Origin: JBDIBB01 sp039812685
Lineage (GTDB): Bacteria > Acidobacteriota > Vicinamibacteria > Vicinamibacterales > JAFNAJ01
DNA: 24,223 bases
Assembly (NCBI GenBank): GCA_039812685.1
Contig: JBDIBB010000061.1
Location: forward strand, 1 to 24,223
Direction: 5' to 3'
A model generated the notes under the pieces. It was not told where the DNA came from, ran no database searches, and saw only the letters and a program-made list of their open reading frames with translations. Shown here piece by piece: positions 16,425 through 23,242 of the stretch (the stretch's first letter is position 1; each line of letters begins with the position of its first letter). The position numbers and the translations under genes were made by a program.

Positions 16425-17966
16425 TCACAGCGGGATGTTGCCGTGCTTCTTCGGCGGGTTGCGGTCGCGCTTGTCGACGAGGCTGGCCAGTGCCGCAATC
16501 ACCTTCACCCGCGTCTTGCGCGGCAGGATCACCTCGTCGACGAAACCATGGCTGGCCGCCACGTAGGGGTTGGCGAACTTCTCGCGGAACTCGGCGATCC
16601 TCTGCGCCCGCAGGGCGGCCGGGTCGACCGCGGCGTCGATCTCGCGCTTGTAGAGGATGCTGACGGCGCCCTCGGGCCCCATCACCGCGACCTCGGCGGT
16701 GGGCCACGCCAGGTTCACGTCGGTGCGGATGTGCTTGCTCGCCATCACGCAGTAGGCGCCGCCGTAGGCCTTGCGGGTGATGACGGTCACCTTCGGCACC
16801 GTCGCCTCGGCGAACGCGTAGAGCAGCTTCGCGCCGTTGCGGATGATGCCGCCCCACTCCTGGACGGTGCCCGGCAGGAACCCCGGCACGTCCTCGAAGA
16901 CGACCAGCGGGATGTTGAACGCGTCGCAGAACCGCACGAAGCGCGCGCCCTTCACCGAGGCGTCGATGTCGAGGCAGCCGGCGAGGTGCGCCGGCTGGTT
17001 GGCGACGATGCCCACCGGACGTCCGCCCAGCCGCGCGAACCCGACCAGGATGTTGCGGGCGAACTGCTCGTGCACTTCCAGCAGCGCCCCATCGTCGACG
17101 ACGAGCCGGATGACGTCCGCCATGTCGTAGGGGTGGTTTGGGTTCTCCGGCACGATCGTGTCGAGCGCCTCCGGCTCGCGGGTCACCGGGTCGCCGGTGG
17201 CCGCCACGGGCGGATCCTCGAGGTTGTTGGAGGGGAGGAACCCGAGCAGATCGCGGATGAGCGAGAGGCACTCGCGGTCGCTGGCGACGGCGAAGTGCGC
17301 CACGCCGCTCTTCATGTTGTGCGTGGAGGCGCCGCCGAGTTCCTCCTTGGTGACCTCCTCGTGGGTGACCGACTTGATCACGTCCGGACCGGTCACGAAC
17401 ATGTAGCTCGTGTCCTGCACCATCACGCTGAAGTCGGTGATGGCCGGCGAGTAGACGGCGCCGCCCGCGCACGGCCCCATGATGGCCGAGATCTGCGGCA
17501 CGACGCCCGAGGCGAGCGTGTTGCGCAGGAAGATGTCGGCATAGCCGCCGAGCGAGAGCACGCCTTCCTGGATGCGCGCGCCGCCGCTGTCGTTGAGACC
17601 GATCACCGGCGCGCCCATCTTCATGGCGAGATCCATGATCTTGCAGATCTTCGCGGCGTTGGTCTCCGACATCGAGCCGCCGAACACCGTGAAGTCCTGT
17701 GCGAAGGCGTAGGCCAGCCGGCCCTCGATGCGCCCGCGGCCGGCGATGACCCCGTCGCCGGGCACGAGCTGGCCGTCCAGGTCGAAGTCGCGGCAGCGGT
17801 GCGTCACGAACTTGTCGACCTCCTGGAAGCTCCCCGGGTCGAACAGCAGTTCGATGCGCTCGCGCGCGGTGAGCTTGCCCGCGGCGTGCTGGCGCTGGAT
17901 GCGGTCCTCGCCGCCGCCCAGTTCGGCCTGGCGATCGAGGGCCTCGAGCGTGTCTCGCGGGTTCAT
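16425..17966 (-). CDS. Acyl-CoA (propionyl-CoA-type) carboxylase, carboxyltransferase beta subunit
   Basis: This 513-residue protein contains the N- and C-terminal crotonase-like halves of a decarboxylase/carboxyltransferase. HAAGKLTARERIELLFDPGS (27-46) is the standard entry motif. The first oxyanion region includes NDSGGARIQEGV (125-136) and GPCAGGAVYSPA (164-175). The second includes PGFLPGTVQEWGGIIRNGAK (361-380) and TRKAYGGAYCVMASKH (397-412). It transfers carboxylate from carboxybiotin to an acyl-CoA, giving malonyl-CoA from acetyl-CoA or methylmalonyl-CoA from propionyl-CoA. Cys406 sits where propionyl-CoA carboxylases usually have Asp in 'AYGGAYDVM' and acetyl-CoA-accepting relatives have Ile, so substrate preference is open. 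The ATG at 17966 precedes the usual start of the family; no alternative is needed. It is first of the three carboxylase genes and may begin its own transcript, since a hairpin lies in the 66-base gap before it. Confidence 0.95.
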   Translation of the reverse strand: MNPRDTLEALDRQAELGGGEDRIQRQHAAGKLTARERIELLFDPGSFQEVDKFVTHRCRDFDLDGQLVPGDGVIAGRGRIEGRLAYAFAQDFTVFGGSMSETNAAKICKIMDLAMKMGAPVIGLNDSGGARIQEGVLSLGGYADIFLRNTLASGVVPQISAIMGPCAGGAVYSPAITDFSVMVQDTSYMFVTGPDVIKSVTHEEVTKEELGGASTHNMKSGVAHFAVASDRECLSLIRDLLGFLPSNNLEDPPVAATGDPVTREPEALDTIVPENPNHPYDMADVIRLVVDDGALLEVHEQFARNILVGFARLGGRPVGIVANQPAHLAGCLDIDASVKGARFVRFCDAFNIPLVVFEDVPGFLPGTVQEWGGIIRNGAKLLYAFAEATVPKVTVITRKAYGGAYCVMASKHIRTDVNLAWPTAEVAVMGPEGAVSILYKREIDAAVDPAALRAQRIAEFREKFANPYVAASHGFVDEVILPRKTRVKVIAALASLVDKRDRNPPKKHGNIPL

Positions 17967-18005
17967 GATCGGCAGTGCTCCGTTTGCGCTCGGCCGCTGG
18001 CCGAT

Positions 18006-18028
18006 GGCCGGGCCTGACTCAGGCGGCC
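18006..18028 (-). terminator. Bulged GC-rich hairpin after the transaldolase stop, no T-tract
   Basis: In the 66-base gap between the transaldolase stop (18033-18035) and the carboxyltransferase start (17966), bases 18012-18024 form GCCTG-act-CAGGC. Outer GGCC arms (18006-18009 and 18025-18028) are separated from it by a 2-base bulge on one side. A second small stem, CGGCC-gct-GGCCG, lies at 17991-18003. No T-run follows either. It may end or attenuate transcription, or simply reflect GC-rich sequence. Confidence 0.3.
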
Positions 18029-18032
18029 GGCG

Positions 18033-18695
18033 TCACTTCCGGGCCGCCAGCGCTTCCTGCGCCTTCGCCCAGTCCTTCAGGAACCGATCGATCCCGGCGT
18101 CGGTGAGCGGGTGCCTGATCATCGCCTCGATGACCGCCGCCGGGCAGGTGCACACATCGGCGCCCATCCGCGCGGCCGCCACCACGTGCATCGGCGACCG
18201 CACGCTGGCGACGAGGACCTGCGTGCCGAACTCGTAGTTGTCGAAGATGTCCACGATCTCCTCGACCAGTTGCATGCCGGGCGTCGCGATGTCGTCCAGC
18301 CGCCCCACGAACGGGCTCACGTACGCCGCGCCCAGCTTGGCGGACATCAGTGCCTGGGTCGGCGAGAACACGAGCGTCACGTTCACGCGGTGGCCTTCCT
18401 GCGACAGCGCCCGGCACGCCTTCATGCCCTCCCTGGTGAACGGCACCTTGATCACGATGTGCTCGTCGATGGCCGCCAGTTCGCGCCCCTCGCGGATCAT
18501 GCCCTCCGCGTCGGTGGCCACGACCTCGGCGCTCACGGGCCCCTTCACGATCTCGCAGATGCGCTTGAGGTGCGCCCTGGGTTCGGCCACCTCCCGCGCC
18601 AGCAGCGACGGGTTCGTCGTGATGCCGTCGACGATGCCGAGCGGCACCAGCGACTCGATCTCGTTCAGGTTGCCCGTGTCGATGAAGAACTTCAT
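18033..18695 (-). CDS. tal: Short transaldolase / fructose-6-phosphate aldolase family (TalC type)
   Basis: This 220-residue TIM-barrel enzyme belongs to the MipB/TalC subfamily. It opens MKFFIDTGNLNEIES and has GIVDGITTNPSLL (20-32). The Schiff-base lysine is K83 in HIVIKVPFTREG. NVTLVFSPTQALMSAKLGAAY (105-125) precedes VSPFVGRLDDI (126-136), and the barrel closes normally at residue 220. F129 lies where E. coli fructose-6-phosphate aldolase has a Tyr and transaldolases have Phe. I therefore expect dihydroxyacetone transfer between sugar phosphates (non-oxidative pentose phosphate pathway) rather than free aldol cleavage. The ATG at 18695 has a strong Shine-Dalgarno GAGGAG at 18704-18709, 8 bases upstream. 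The gaps on either side (58 and 66 bases) are the largest in this minus-strand run. Confidence 0.95.
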   Translation of the reverse strand: MKFFIDTGNLNEIESLVPLGIVDGITTNPSLLAREVAEPRAHLKRICEIVKGPVSAEVVATDAEGMIREGRELAAIDEHIVIKVPFTREGMKACRALSQEGHRVNVTLVFSPTQALMSAKLGAAYVSPFVGRLDDIATPGMQLVEEIVDIFDNYEFGTQVLVASVRSPMHVVAAARMGADVCTCPAAVIEAMIRHPLTDAGIDRFLKDWAKAQEALAARK

Positions 18696-18703
18696 GCTCT
18701 CTG

Positions 18704-18709
18704 CTCCTC
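18704..18709 (-). promoter_or_regulatory. Strong ribosome binding site of the transaldolase gene
   Basis: Read on the minus strand the sequence is GAGGAG, 8 bases before the ATG at 18695. It is one of the two clearest Shine-Dalgarno sequences in the window and fixes the start codon. Just upstream, bases 18711-18724 can form a small stem (GCGGC-CTCT-GCCGC on the plus strand). Confidence 0.7.
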
Positions 18710-18753
18710 GGCGGCCTCTGCCGCGATGCTCGTCGGTCTGCGGCCAGCGTGCC

Positions 18754-19557
18754 TCAGCCGGCCGTCACCGGGTTGGTGAGCGCGCCCACGCCCTCGACGC
18801 GCACGGTCACGGTGTCGCCCGCGGCGAGCGGCCCGATGCCGGCCGGGGTCCCCGTGGCGATGACGTCGCCGGGTTCCAGCGTCATGATCGCCGATATGCA
18901 GGCGATCAGTTCGTCGATCGGGAAGATCAGCTGCGCGGTGGTCGATCGCTGGCGCACGACGCCGTTGACCAGGCCCTCCACCGTGAGGCCCTCGCCTCCG
19001 CCCGCCGCACGCGCGTCGAGCCCCATGACCACGCAGGGCCCGATCGGGGCGAACGTGTCGTAGCCCTTCGCGTGGCTGAACTGGACGCCGCGATCCTGCA
19101 GCGCCCGCGCGGTGACGTCGTTGACACACGTCAGGCCGAACACGCAGGCGCGTGCTTCCCCGGCGGTCACGCGCGTCGCGCGGCGGCCGATCACCACGCC
19201 GAGTTCGGCCTCGTGATCCACCCGGCCCACGCCGGGCGGCAGCACGATCGGCGCGCCGTGCCCGATGACCGCGCTTGGCGGCTTCAGGAACACGAGCGGC
19301 TGCGACGGCACCGGTTTGCCGCGTTCGAGCGCGTGATCGCGGTAGTTCAGGCCGATGCCGATCACCTTGCCGGGCGCTACCGGCGCCAGCAGGCGCCGGC
19401 CCGCGAGTTCGATCTCCGGTCCCGGCTGCCACTCGCCGAACAGATCACCCTCGACGAGCCGGGCGGCCGACGCACCGCCTCCAGCGGCGGGGTCCTCGAC
19501 GACGTGCCGGGGCCTGCCGTCCACCTCGATCCGCCAGATCCGGCGCGAAACCGTCAT
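18754..19557 (-). CDS. Fumarylacetoacetate hydrolase family protein
   Basis: This is a 267-residue single-domain FAH-fold enzyme. The catalytic domain begins at APGKVIGIGLNYRDHALE (61-78). It contains FLKPPSAVIGHG (90-101) and the metal ligands in VDHEAELGVVIG (E116, E118). The third acidic ligand is D147 in GLTCVNDVTA, K164 follows in AKGYDTFAP, and TGTPAGIG (235-242) closes the site. The family uses Mg2+ or Mn2+ to act on 2-oxo/enol acids: acylpyruvate hydrolysis, oxaloacetate decarboxylation, or isomerisation of 2-hydroxy-dienedioates. Residues 1-60 are a short N-terminal extension like that of HpcE/acylpyruvase-type members. No aromatic-degradation genes are nearby, so the substrate is unresolved. 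The ATG at 19557 forms a 4-base ATGA overlap with the lipoprotein stop and so is the probable start. Confidence 0.92.
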   Translation of the reverse strand: MTVSRRIWRIEVDGRPRHVVEDPAAGGGASAARLVEGDLFGEWQPGPEIELAGRRLLAPVAPGKVIGIGLNYRDHALERGKPVPSQPLVFLKPPSAVIGHGAPIVLPPGVGRVDHEAELGVVIGRRATRVTAGEARACVFGLTCVNDVTARALQDRGVQFSHAKGYDTFAPIGPCVVMGLDARAAGGGEGLTVEGLVNGVVRQRSTTAQLIFPIDELIACISAIMTLEPGDVIATGTPAGIGPLAAGDTVTVRVEGVGALTNPVTAG

Positions 19558-20933
19558 CGGGCCGTCTCCTCCACGTGGTTGCTCTCGACGCTCACGTTCT
19601 GCGGCGTGGCCGTGTCCACCGCCACGATCGCGTACACGTACCGCGTGCCGGCCACGACCGCGGTGTCGCGATAGGTGGTCTCCCGGATGGGCGCCGGCGT
19701 GATGGCCGTCAGCGGACCGGCGCCACCCGCCTCGCCGCGCAGGACGATGTAGCCCGCGAGATCGCTGTCGGTGTTCGCCTCCCAGATCAGGTTGATCGCG
19801 CCCTCGCTCCCCACGGCGGCCAGGTTCTTCGGCGCGGCCGGCGGGAACACGTCGGTGGGCGTGATGCAGGCGGCCGGCGACGCAGGGCTCTCCACGGTGA
19901 CGTTGGCCGCCGCCTCGACGGTCCGCACCACGTAACAGCGCTCCACGCCGAACTGCATGCGCGTGTCCTCGAACACCGCGGCCGACAGCGGCGCGGCGTT
20001 CAGCGGCTGGGGCGCGGCCGGCATGCTCGCGCCGGGTTCCGGCGGCAAGGCGCCAGGCGTCGACTCGTAGACATTGAAGGTGTGCGGCGGACGGCCCGGC
20101 ATCAGCAGGCGCACCGGCCGCGAGTCGGGATCCTCGACCGGCTGCACGATCGGCAGCCGCACGCCCGCCGGGTGCGTCCACTCGACGACGATCGCCGACT
20201 CGGTGTGGCGCAGGACAGGTTCCGGAGGCGTGGGCGGCAGATCGATGAGCGGCACGCCGACGCGCGCCGACGGCGGACCGGCACGGCCCTTCTTCGACCG
20301 GCCGACGGCGATGTAGACCCGACGCAGCGGCGCCGGCTCGAGGTGCACGGGCGGCATGGGCCACTCACGATCATCGATCGACGGGACGCGCCGGAGTTCC
20401 GGGCGCTTCCGCCCCAGGTGCGGCACGTAGGGTACGAGCACCTCGGGCCGCAACCGCTCGGCCATCGTCACGATCTCGCCCTGTTTCGGCCGGGGATCGG
20501 GCGGCGCCACGGGCGGCGGAGGCGGCGGCTCGCCCCGCGCGTGCCGCTCGTCTTCTTCCTTCATCCGGCGCTCGCGCTCTTCGCCGGTCTCGGGCGGAGG
20601 CGGCGGCTGGATCTCGAGGCGCGCGACCTGTTTCACCTCGAGCATCAGCCGCCGCGCGTCGAGACTCTCGCCGTTGACGTCCACCGGCTCGCCGGTGAGG
20701 GCCAGCGCTTCCACGTCGACGATGTCGGCCGGCCGCTTGCCGTCGGTATTGGCCGATGGCACCGTGAACCGCAGGTACACGTCGTCGCCCAGGCGCCGGG
20801 CGGTGAGGTCCTCCACGCGGGCCGGCGCCACCTGCAGCGGCGCCAGCGGCGGCCCCTTCTTGCCGCACCCCACGGCCACGGCGAGCGCGAGCAGGGCGGG
20901 GACGGCAGGCGCGGAAATGCGGCGGCGGGTCAC
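19554..20933 (-). CDS. Large lipoprotein with LptM-like N-terminus and fibronectin type III domains
   Basis: This 459-residue protein has a signal peptide ending in the lipobox AVGC, with acylated Cys23. The mature N-terminus reads CGKKGPPLAP, very close to the CGxKGPLxxP signature of LptM/YifL-type small lipoproteins. Two or three fibronectin type III-like beta domains follow, at about 32-110, about 195-352 and, most clearly, 364-452 (PPAAPKNLAAV to VYAIVAVDTATP). Residues about 108-150 are a low-complexity Pro/Glu/Arg linker with two proline runs. It is probably anchored to a membrane facing the periplasm; its function is unknown. The GTG start at 20933 overlaps the hslU stop as GTGA. Its own stop overlaps the FAH start as ATGA, so it is tied into the same transcript. 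Confidence 0.88.
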   Translation of the reverse strand: MTRRRISAPAVPALLALAVAVGCGKKGPPLAPLQVAPARVEDLTARRLGDDVYLRFTVPSANTDGKRPADIVDVEALALTGEPVDVNGESLDARRLMLEVKQVARLEIQPPPPPETGEERERRMKEEDERHARGEPPPPPPVAPPDPRPKQGEIVTMAERLRPEVLVPYVPHLGRKRPELRRVPSIDDREWPMPPVHLEPAPLRRVYIAVGRSKKGRAGPPSARVGVPLIDLPPTPPEPVLRHTESAIVVEWTHPAGVRLPIVQPVEDPDSRPVRLLMPGRPPHTFNVYESTPGALPPEPGASMPAAPQPLNAAPLSAAVFEDTRMQFGVERCYVVRTVEAAANVTVESPASPAACITPTDVFPPAAPKNLAAVGSEGAINLIWEANTDSDLAGYIVLRGEAGGAGPLTAITPAPIRETTYRDTAVVAGTRYVYAIVAVDTATPQNVSVESNHVEETAR

Positions 20934-22312
20934 AGGACGAAGCGCGAGAGATCCTCGTCGCGAACGATGTCGGCGAGCATCCGGGTCACGTAAGACTCGT
21001 CAATGGTAATCGATCTCTCCGTGAGGTCGGGCGCCTCGAACGAGACCTCGTCGAGCAGCCGCTCCATCACCGTGTGCAGGCGCCTGGCGCCGATGTTCTC
21101 GGTGCGATCGTTGACCTGGGCGGCCAGTTCGGCGATGGTGGCAATGGCCCCGGGCGTGAAGGTGAGCGCGACGCCCTCGGTCTCGAGCAGCGCCATGTAC
21201 TGCTTGATCAGCGCGCTGCGCGGTTCGGTGAGGATCCGGACGAAGTCGTCGCGCCCGAGCGCCTCCAGCTCCACGCGGATCGGGAAGCGGCCCTGCAGTT
21301 CCGGAATCAGGTCCGAGGGCTTCGAGACGTGGAAGGCGCCCGCCGCGATGAACAGCACGTGGTCGGTGCGCACGAGCCCATGCTTGGTGTTCACGGTCGT
21401 GCCCTCGACGATGGGCAGCAGGTCGCGCTGCACGCCCTCGCGGCTCACGTCGGGGCCGTGACCGCCCTCCCGCCCCGCGATCTTGTCGATCTCGTCCACG
21501 AAGATGATGCCCGACTGCTCCACCCTCGCGATGGCGGCCTTCGCCACGCTCTCCATGTCGACGAGCCGCCCTTCCTCCTCGCGCGCGAGATGTTCGAGCG
21601 CCTCGGGCACCGGCAGCTTGCGGCGCCGGGTCCGCCCCTGGAAGAAGCCCGGGACCATGTCCTTGAGGTTGATGCCGATCTCCTCCACCGATGAACCGCT
21701 GACGATCTCGAACTGCGGCGTGGCGGTGTCGCGCACCTCGATTTCGACCGACCGGTGATCGAGCCGGCCCTCGCGCAGCTGCTCGCGGAACCACTCGCGC
21801 GTCTTCTGCGCCTGGTCGCGGACGCCGGGATCCTCGGCCGTGCCGGGCACGGGAGGCGGCAGCGGCGGCAGCAGGACGTCGAGCAGCCGCTCCTCGGCGG
21901 CGGCCCGCGCCTTCTCGCGCACCTCTGTCGTGCGCTGCTCGCGCACCATCTCGATCGCCCGTTCGACGAGGTCGCGCACCATCGACTCGACGTCACGGCC
22001 GACGTAGCCGACCTCGGTGAACTTCGACGCCTCCACCTTCACGAAGGGCGAACGCGTGAGCCGGGCGAGGCGCCGGGCGATCTCGGTCTTGCCCACGCCG
22101 GTGGGGCCGATCATCAGGATGTTCTTCGGCGCCACTTCGTCGGCGAGTTCCGGCGGCAGGCGCTGGCGGCGCAGGCGGTTGCGCAACGCGATCGCGACCG
22201 CCCGCTTGGCCGCGCGCTGGCCGACGACGTGCTTGTCGAGCTCGGCCACGATCTGTCGCGGCGTGAGCGTGTCGGCGGAACCTTCGAGGTGCTCGGGCAG
22301 GATGATCGGCAT
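20930..22312 (-). CDS. hslU: ATP-dependent protease ATPase subunit HslU
   Basis: This 460-residue AAA+ unfoldase feeds substrates to HslV in the cytoplasm. It has LTPRQIVAELDKHVVGQ (16-32), Walker A GPTGVGKT (69-76), the GYVG pore-loop motif (102-105) and the I-domain, including a Pro-rich stretch near 148-156. Walker B is IIFVDEIDK (269-277), followed by an arginine-finger region GRFPIR (341-346) and a sensor-2 segment ENIGARR (405-411). The C-terminal DEDLSRFVL peptide is what docks into HslV to activate it. All functional elements are intact. I chose the ATG at 22312 because MPIILP fits the family N-terminus. The in-frame GTG at 22336 overlaps the hslV stop as GTGA and is the alternative (468 residues); its GAGGAG lies only 2 bases upstream, too close to be typical. 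Confidence 0.96.
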   Translation of the reverse strand: MPIILPEHLEGSADTLTPRQIVAELDKHVVGQRAAKRAVAIALRNRLRRQRLPPELADEVAPKNILMIGPTGVGKTEIARRLARLTRSPFVKVEASKFTEVGYVGRDVESMVRDLVERAIEMVREQRTTEVREKARAAAEERLLDVLLPPLPPPVPGTAEDPGVRDQAQKTREWFREQLREGRLDHRSVEIEVRDTATPQFEIVSGSSVEEIGINLKDMVPGFFQGRTRRRKLPVPEALEHLAREEEGRLVDMESVAKAAIARVEQSGIIFVDEIDKIAGREGGHGPDVSREGVQRDLLPIVEGTTVNTKHGLVRTDHVLFIAAGAFHVSKPSDLIPELQGRFPIRVELEALGRDDFVRILTEPRSALIKQYMALLETEGVALTFTPGAIATIAELAAQVNDRTENIGARRLHTVMERLLDEVSFEAPDLTERSITIDESYVTRMLADIVRDEDLSRFVL

Positions 22313-22332
22313 GGCGGAGGCGCGCGACGCGT

Positions 22333-22860
22333 TCACAACTCCTCGATCGAGAGACGATCGTTGGTGTAGATGCAGAGCCCGGCCGCGATGCGCATCGCCT
22401 CCTCGGTGATGGCGCGGGCGTCGAGCGTGGAATGGCGGATGAGCGCGCGGGCCGCCGCCAGCGCGTAGGGTCCCCCCGAACCGATCGCCACCACGTCATC
22501 GTCGGGCTCGATGAGATCGCCGGTGCCCGACAGCAGCAGCGTGGACTGGGCGTCCATGACGATCAGCATCGCCTCCAGGCGCCGCAGGTAACGGTCGGTG
22601 CGCCAGTCGCGCGCCAGCTCGACGGCGGCCCGGGCCAGGTTCCCACGATACTCCTCCAGCTTGGTTTCGAAGCGGGCGAACAGCGCGAAGGAGTCGGCCG
22701 CACTGCCGGCGAAGCCAGCCAGCACGCGGTCGTGATAGAGCCGGCGCACCTTGCGCGCCGATTCCTTCATGACGATGGCCCCCAGGGTGACCTGCCCGTC
22801 GCTGGCGAGCACGGACCGGCCCTGGTGGCGGACGGCGAGAACGGTGGTGGCGTGCGGCAT
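22333..22860 (-). CDS. hslV: ATP-dependent protease proteolytic subunit HslV
   Basis: This 175-residue threonine peptidase is the bacterial homologue of proteasome beta subunits and assembles as a double hexamer. The mature N-terminus is predicted at Thr5 after the propeptide MPHA, giving TTVLAVR. SDGQVTLG (20-27), K37 in ARKVRRLY, AGFAGSAADSFALF (48-61), ELARDWRTD (81-89), AIGSGGPYA (125-133) and the C-terminal CIYTNDRLSIEEL (163-175) all match the family. Length is normal. The ATG at 22860 is the first one before the conserved strand. It is the first gene of the long minus-strand run, and a candidate extended -10 lies about 100 bases upstream. Confidence 0.97.
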   Translation of the reverse strand: MPHATTVLAVRHQGRSVLASDGQVTLGAIVMKESARKVRRLYHDRVLAGFAGSAADSFALFARFETKLEEYRGNLARAAVELARDWRTDRYLRRLEAMLIVMDAQSTLLLSGTGDLIEPDDDVVAIGSGGPYALAAARALIRHSTLDARAITEEAMRIAAGLCIYTNDRLSIEEL

Positions 22861-22961
22861 GGGATGCGGACAGAGCGCCAATGCGGCCGGGCACGACGGG
22901 AACAGCCGCGGGAGATCCAGCGGGCACCGGGCGTCAGACCGCGAGCGCGGCCGGGATCCGG

Positions 22962-22970
22962 AGTGTATCA
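22962..22970 (-). promoter_or_regulatory. Candidate extended -10 promoter for the hslV operon
   Basis: On the minus strand the sequence is TGATACACT, that is TG-n-TACACT, matching four of six -10 consensus bases plus the extended TG. No good -35 box lies 16-18 bases upstream. A transcript would have a leader of about 95 bases before the hslV ATG. Confidence 0.3.
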
Positions 22971-22999
22971 GGGCCGCCCGGCGGCTGGCGATTGACCCA

Positions 23000-23024
23000 C
23001 GGTCGTGGCTGACCGGCACGACCG
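23000..23024. repeat. Inverted repeat, 8-base arms with 9-base spacer
   Basis: CGGTCGTG at 23000-23007 and CACGACCG at 23017-23024 are exact reverse complements. The position, upstream of the hslV -10 candidate in a divergent region, would suit a repressor operator. In GC-rich sequence of this length an 8-base inverted repeat is not rare by chance. Confidence 0.35.
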
Positions 23025-23230
23025 CCGGGACATCGCCGCGCACGGGCGGATCCCGGCACCGCTGACGCTCACGCCGCTCCCGTCCCGCCACGCGTCTCAT
23101 CGCGAGGACGCCGGACACGCGCTCTGGACAGGACGGTCAGGCCGCGCGACGATGGCTTTCGGAGGAATGACACCCGATTCGCCCGCGAGGCCGCTGGCAG
23201 CGTTGTTGCGTCTCGGTGGTCTTGGACAGC

Positions 23231-23235
23231 GGAGG
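23231..23235 (+). promoter_or_regulatory. Ribosome binding site of the PEGA-domain gene
   Basis: GGAGG lies 7 bases before the ATG at 23243. It decides that start over the in-frame upstream GTG at 23216. Confidence 0.75.
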
Positions 23236-23242
23236 TTTCGCT

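Larger units (their letters stand above)
22861..23242. other. Divergent intergenic region between hslV and the PEGA-domain gene
   Basis: These 382 bases separate hslV (minus) from the PEGA gene (plus) and must hold promoters for both. I see one extended -10 candidate facing hslV (22962-22970), an inverted repeat with 8-base arms (23000-23024) and a Shine-Dalgarno GGAGG at 23231-23235. Open frames crossing it have no recognisable protein features. No tRNA, riboswitch or terminator is apparent. Confidence 0.6.

Noticed and set aside
16420..17472. N-terminal extension of the biotin carboxylase frame to 17472
   Set aside because: It overlaps the carboxyltransferase gene in another frame and shows no biotin carboxylase similarity. 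The conserved start MQKVLIANRG is at 16419.
18012..18024. Odd-symmetric GCCTGA-C-TCAGGC palindrome as a transcription-factor site
   Set aside because: It fits better as the core of a hairpin right after the transaldolase stop. There is no promoter-like sequence next to it to support an operator.
10085..20993. Long plus-strand open frames opposite tamB, the carboxylase genes and the lipoprotein (10085-11776, 12947-14605, 16443-18017, 19275-20993)
   Set aside because: They have the same Arg/His/Ala-rich composition and no recognisable family. Each lies opposite a gene with clear motifs along its full length.
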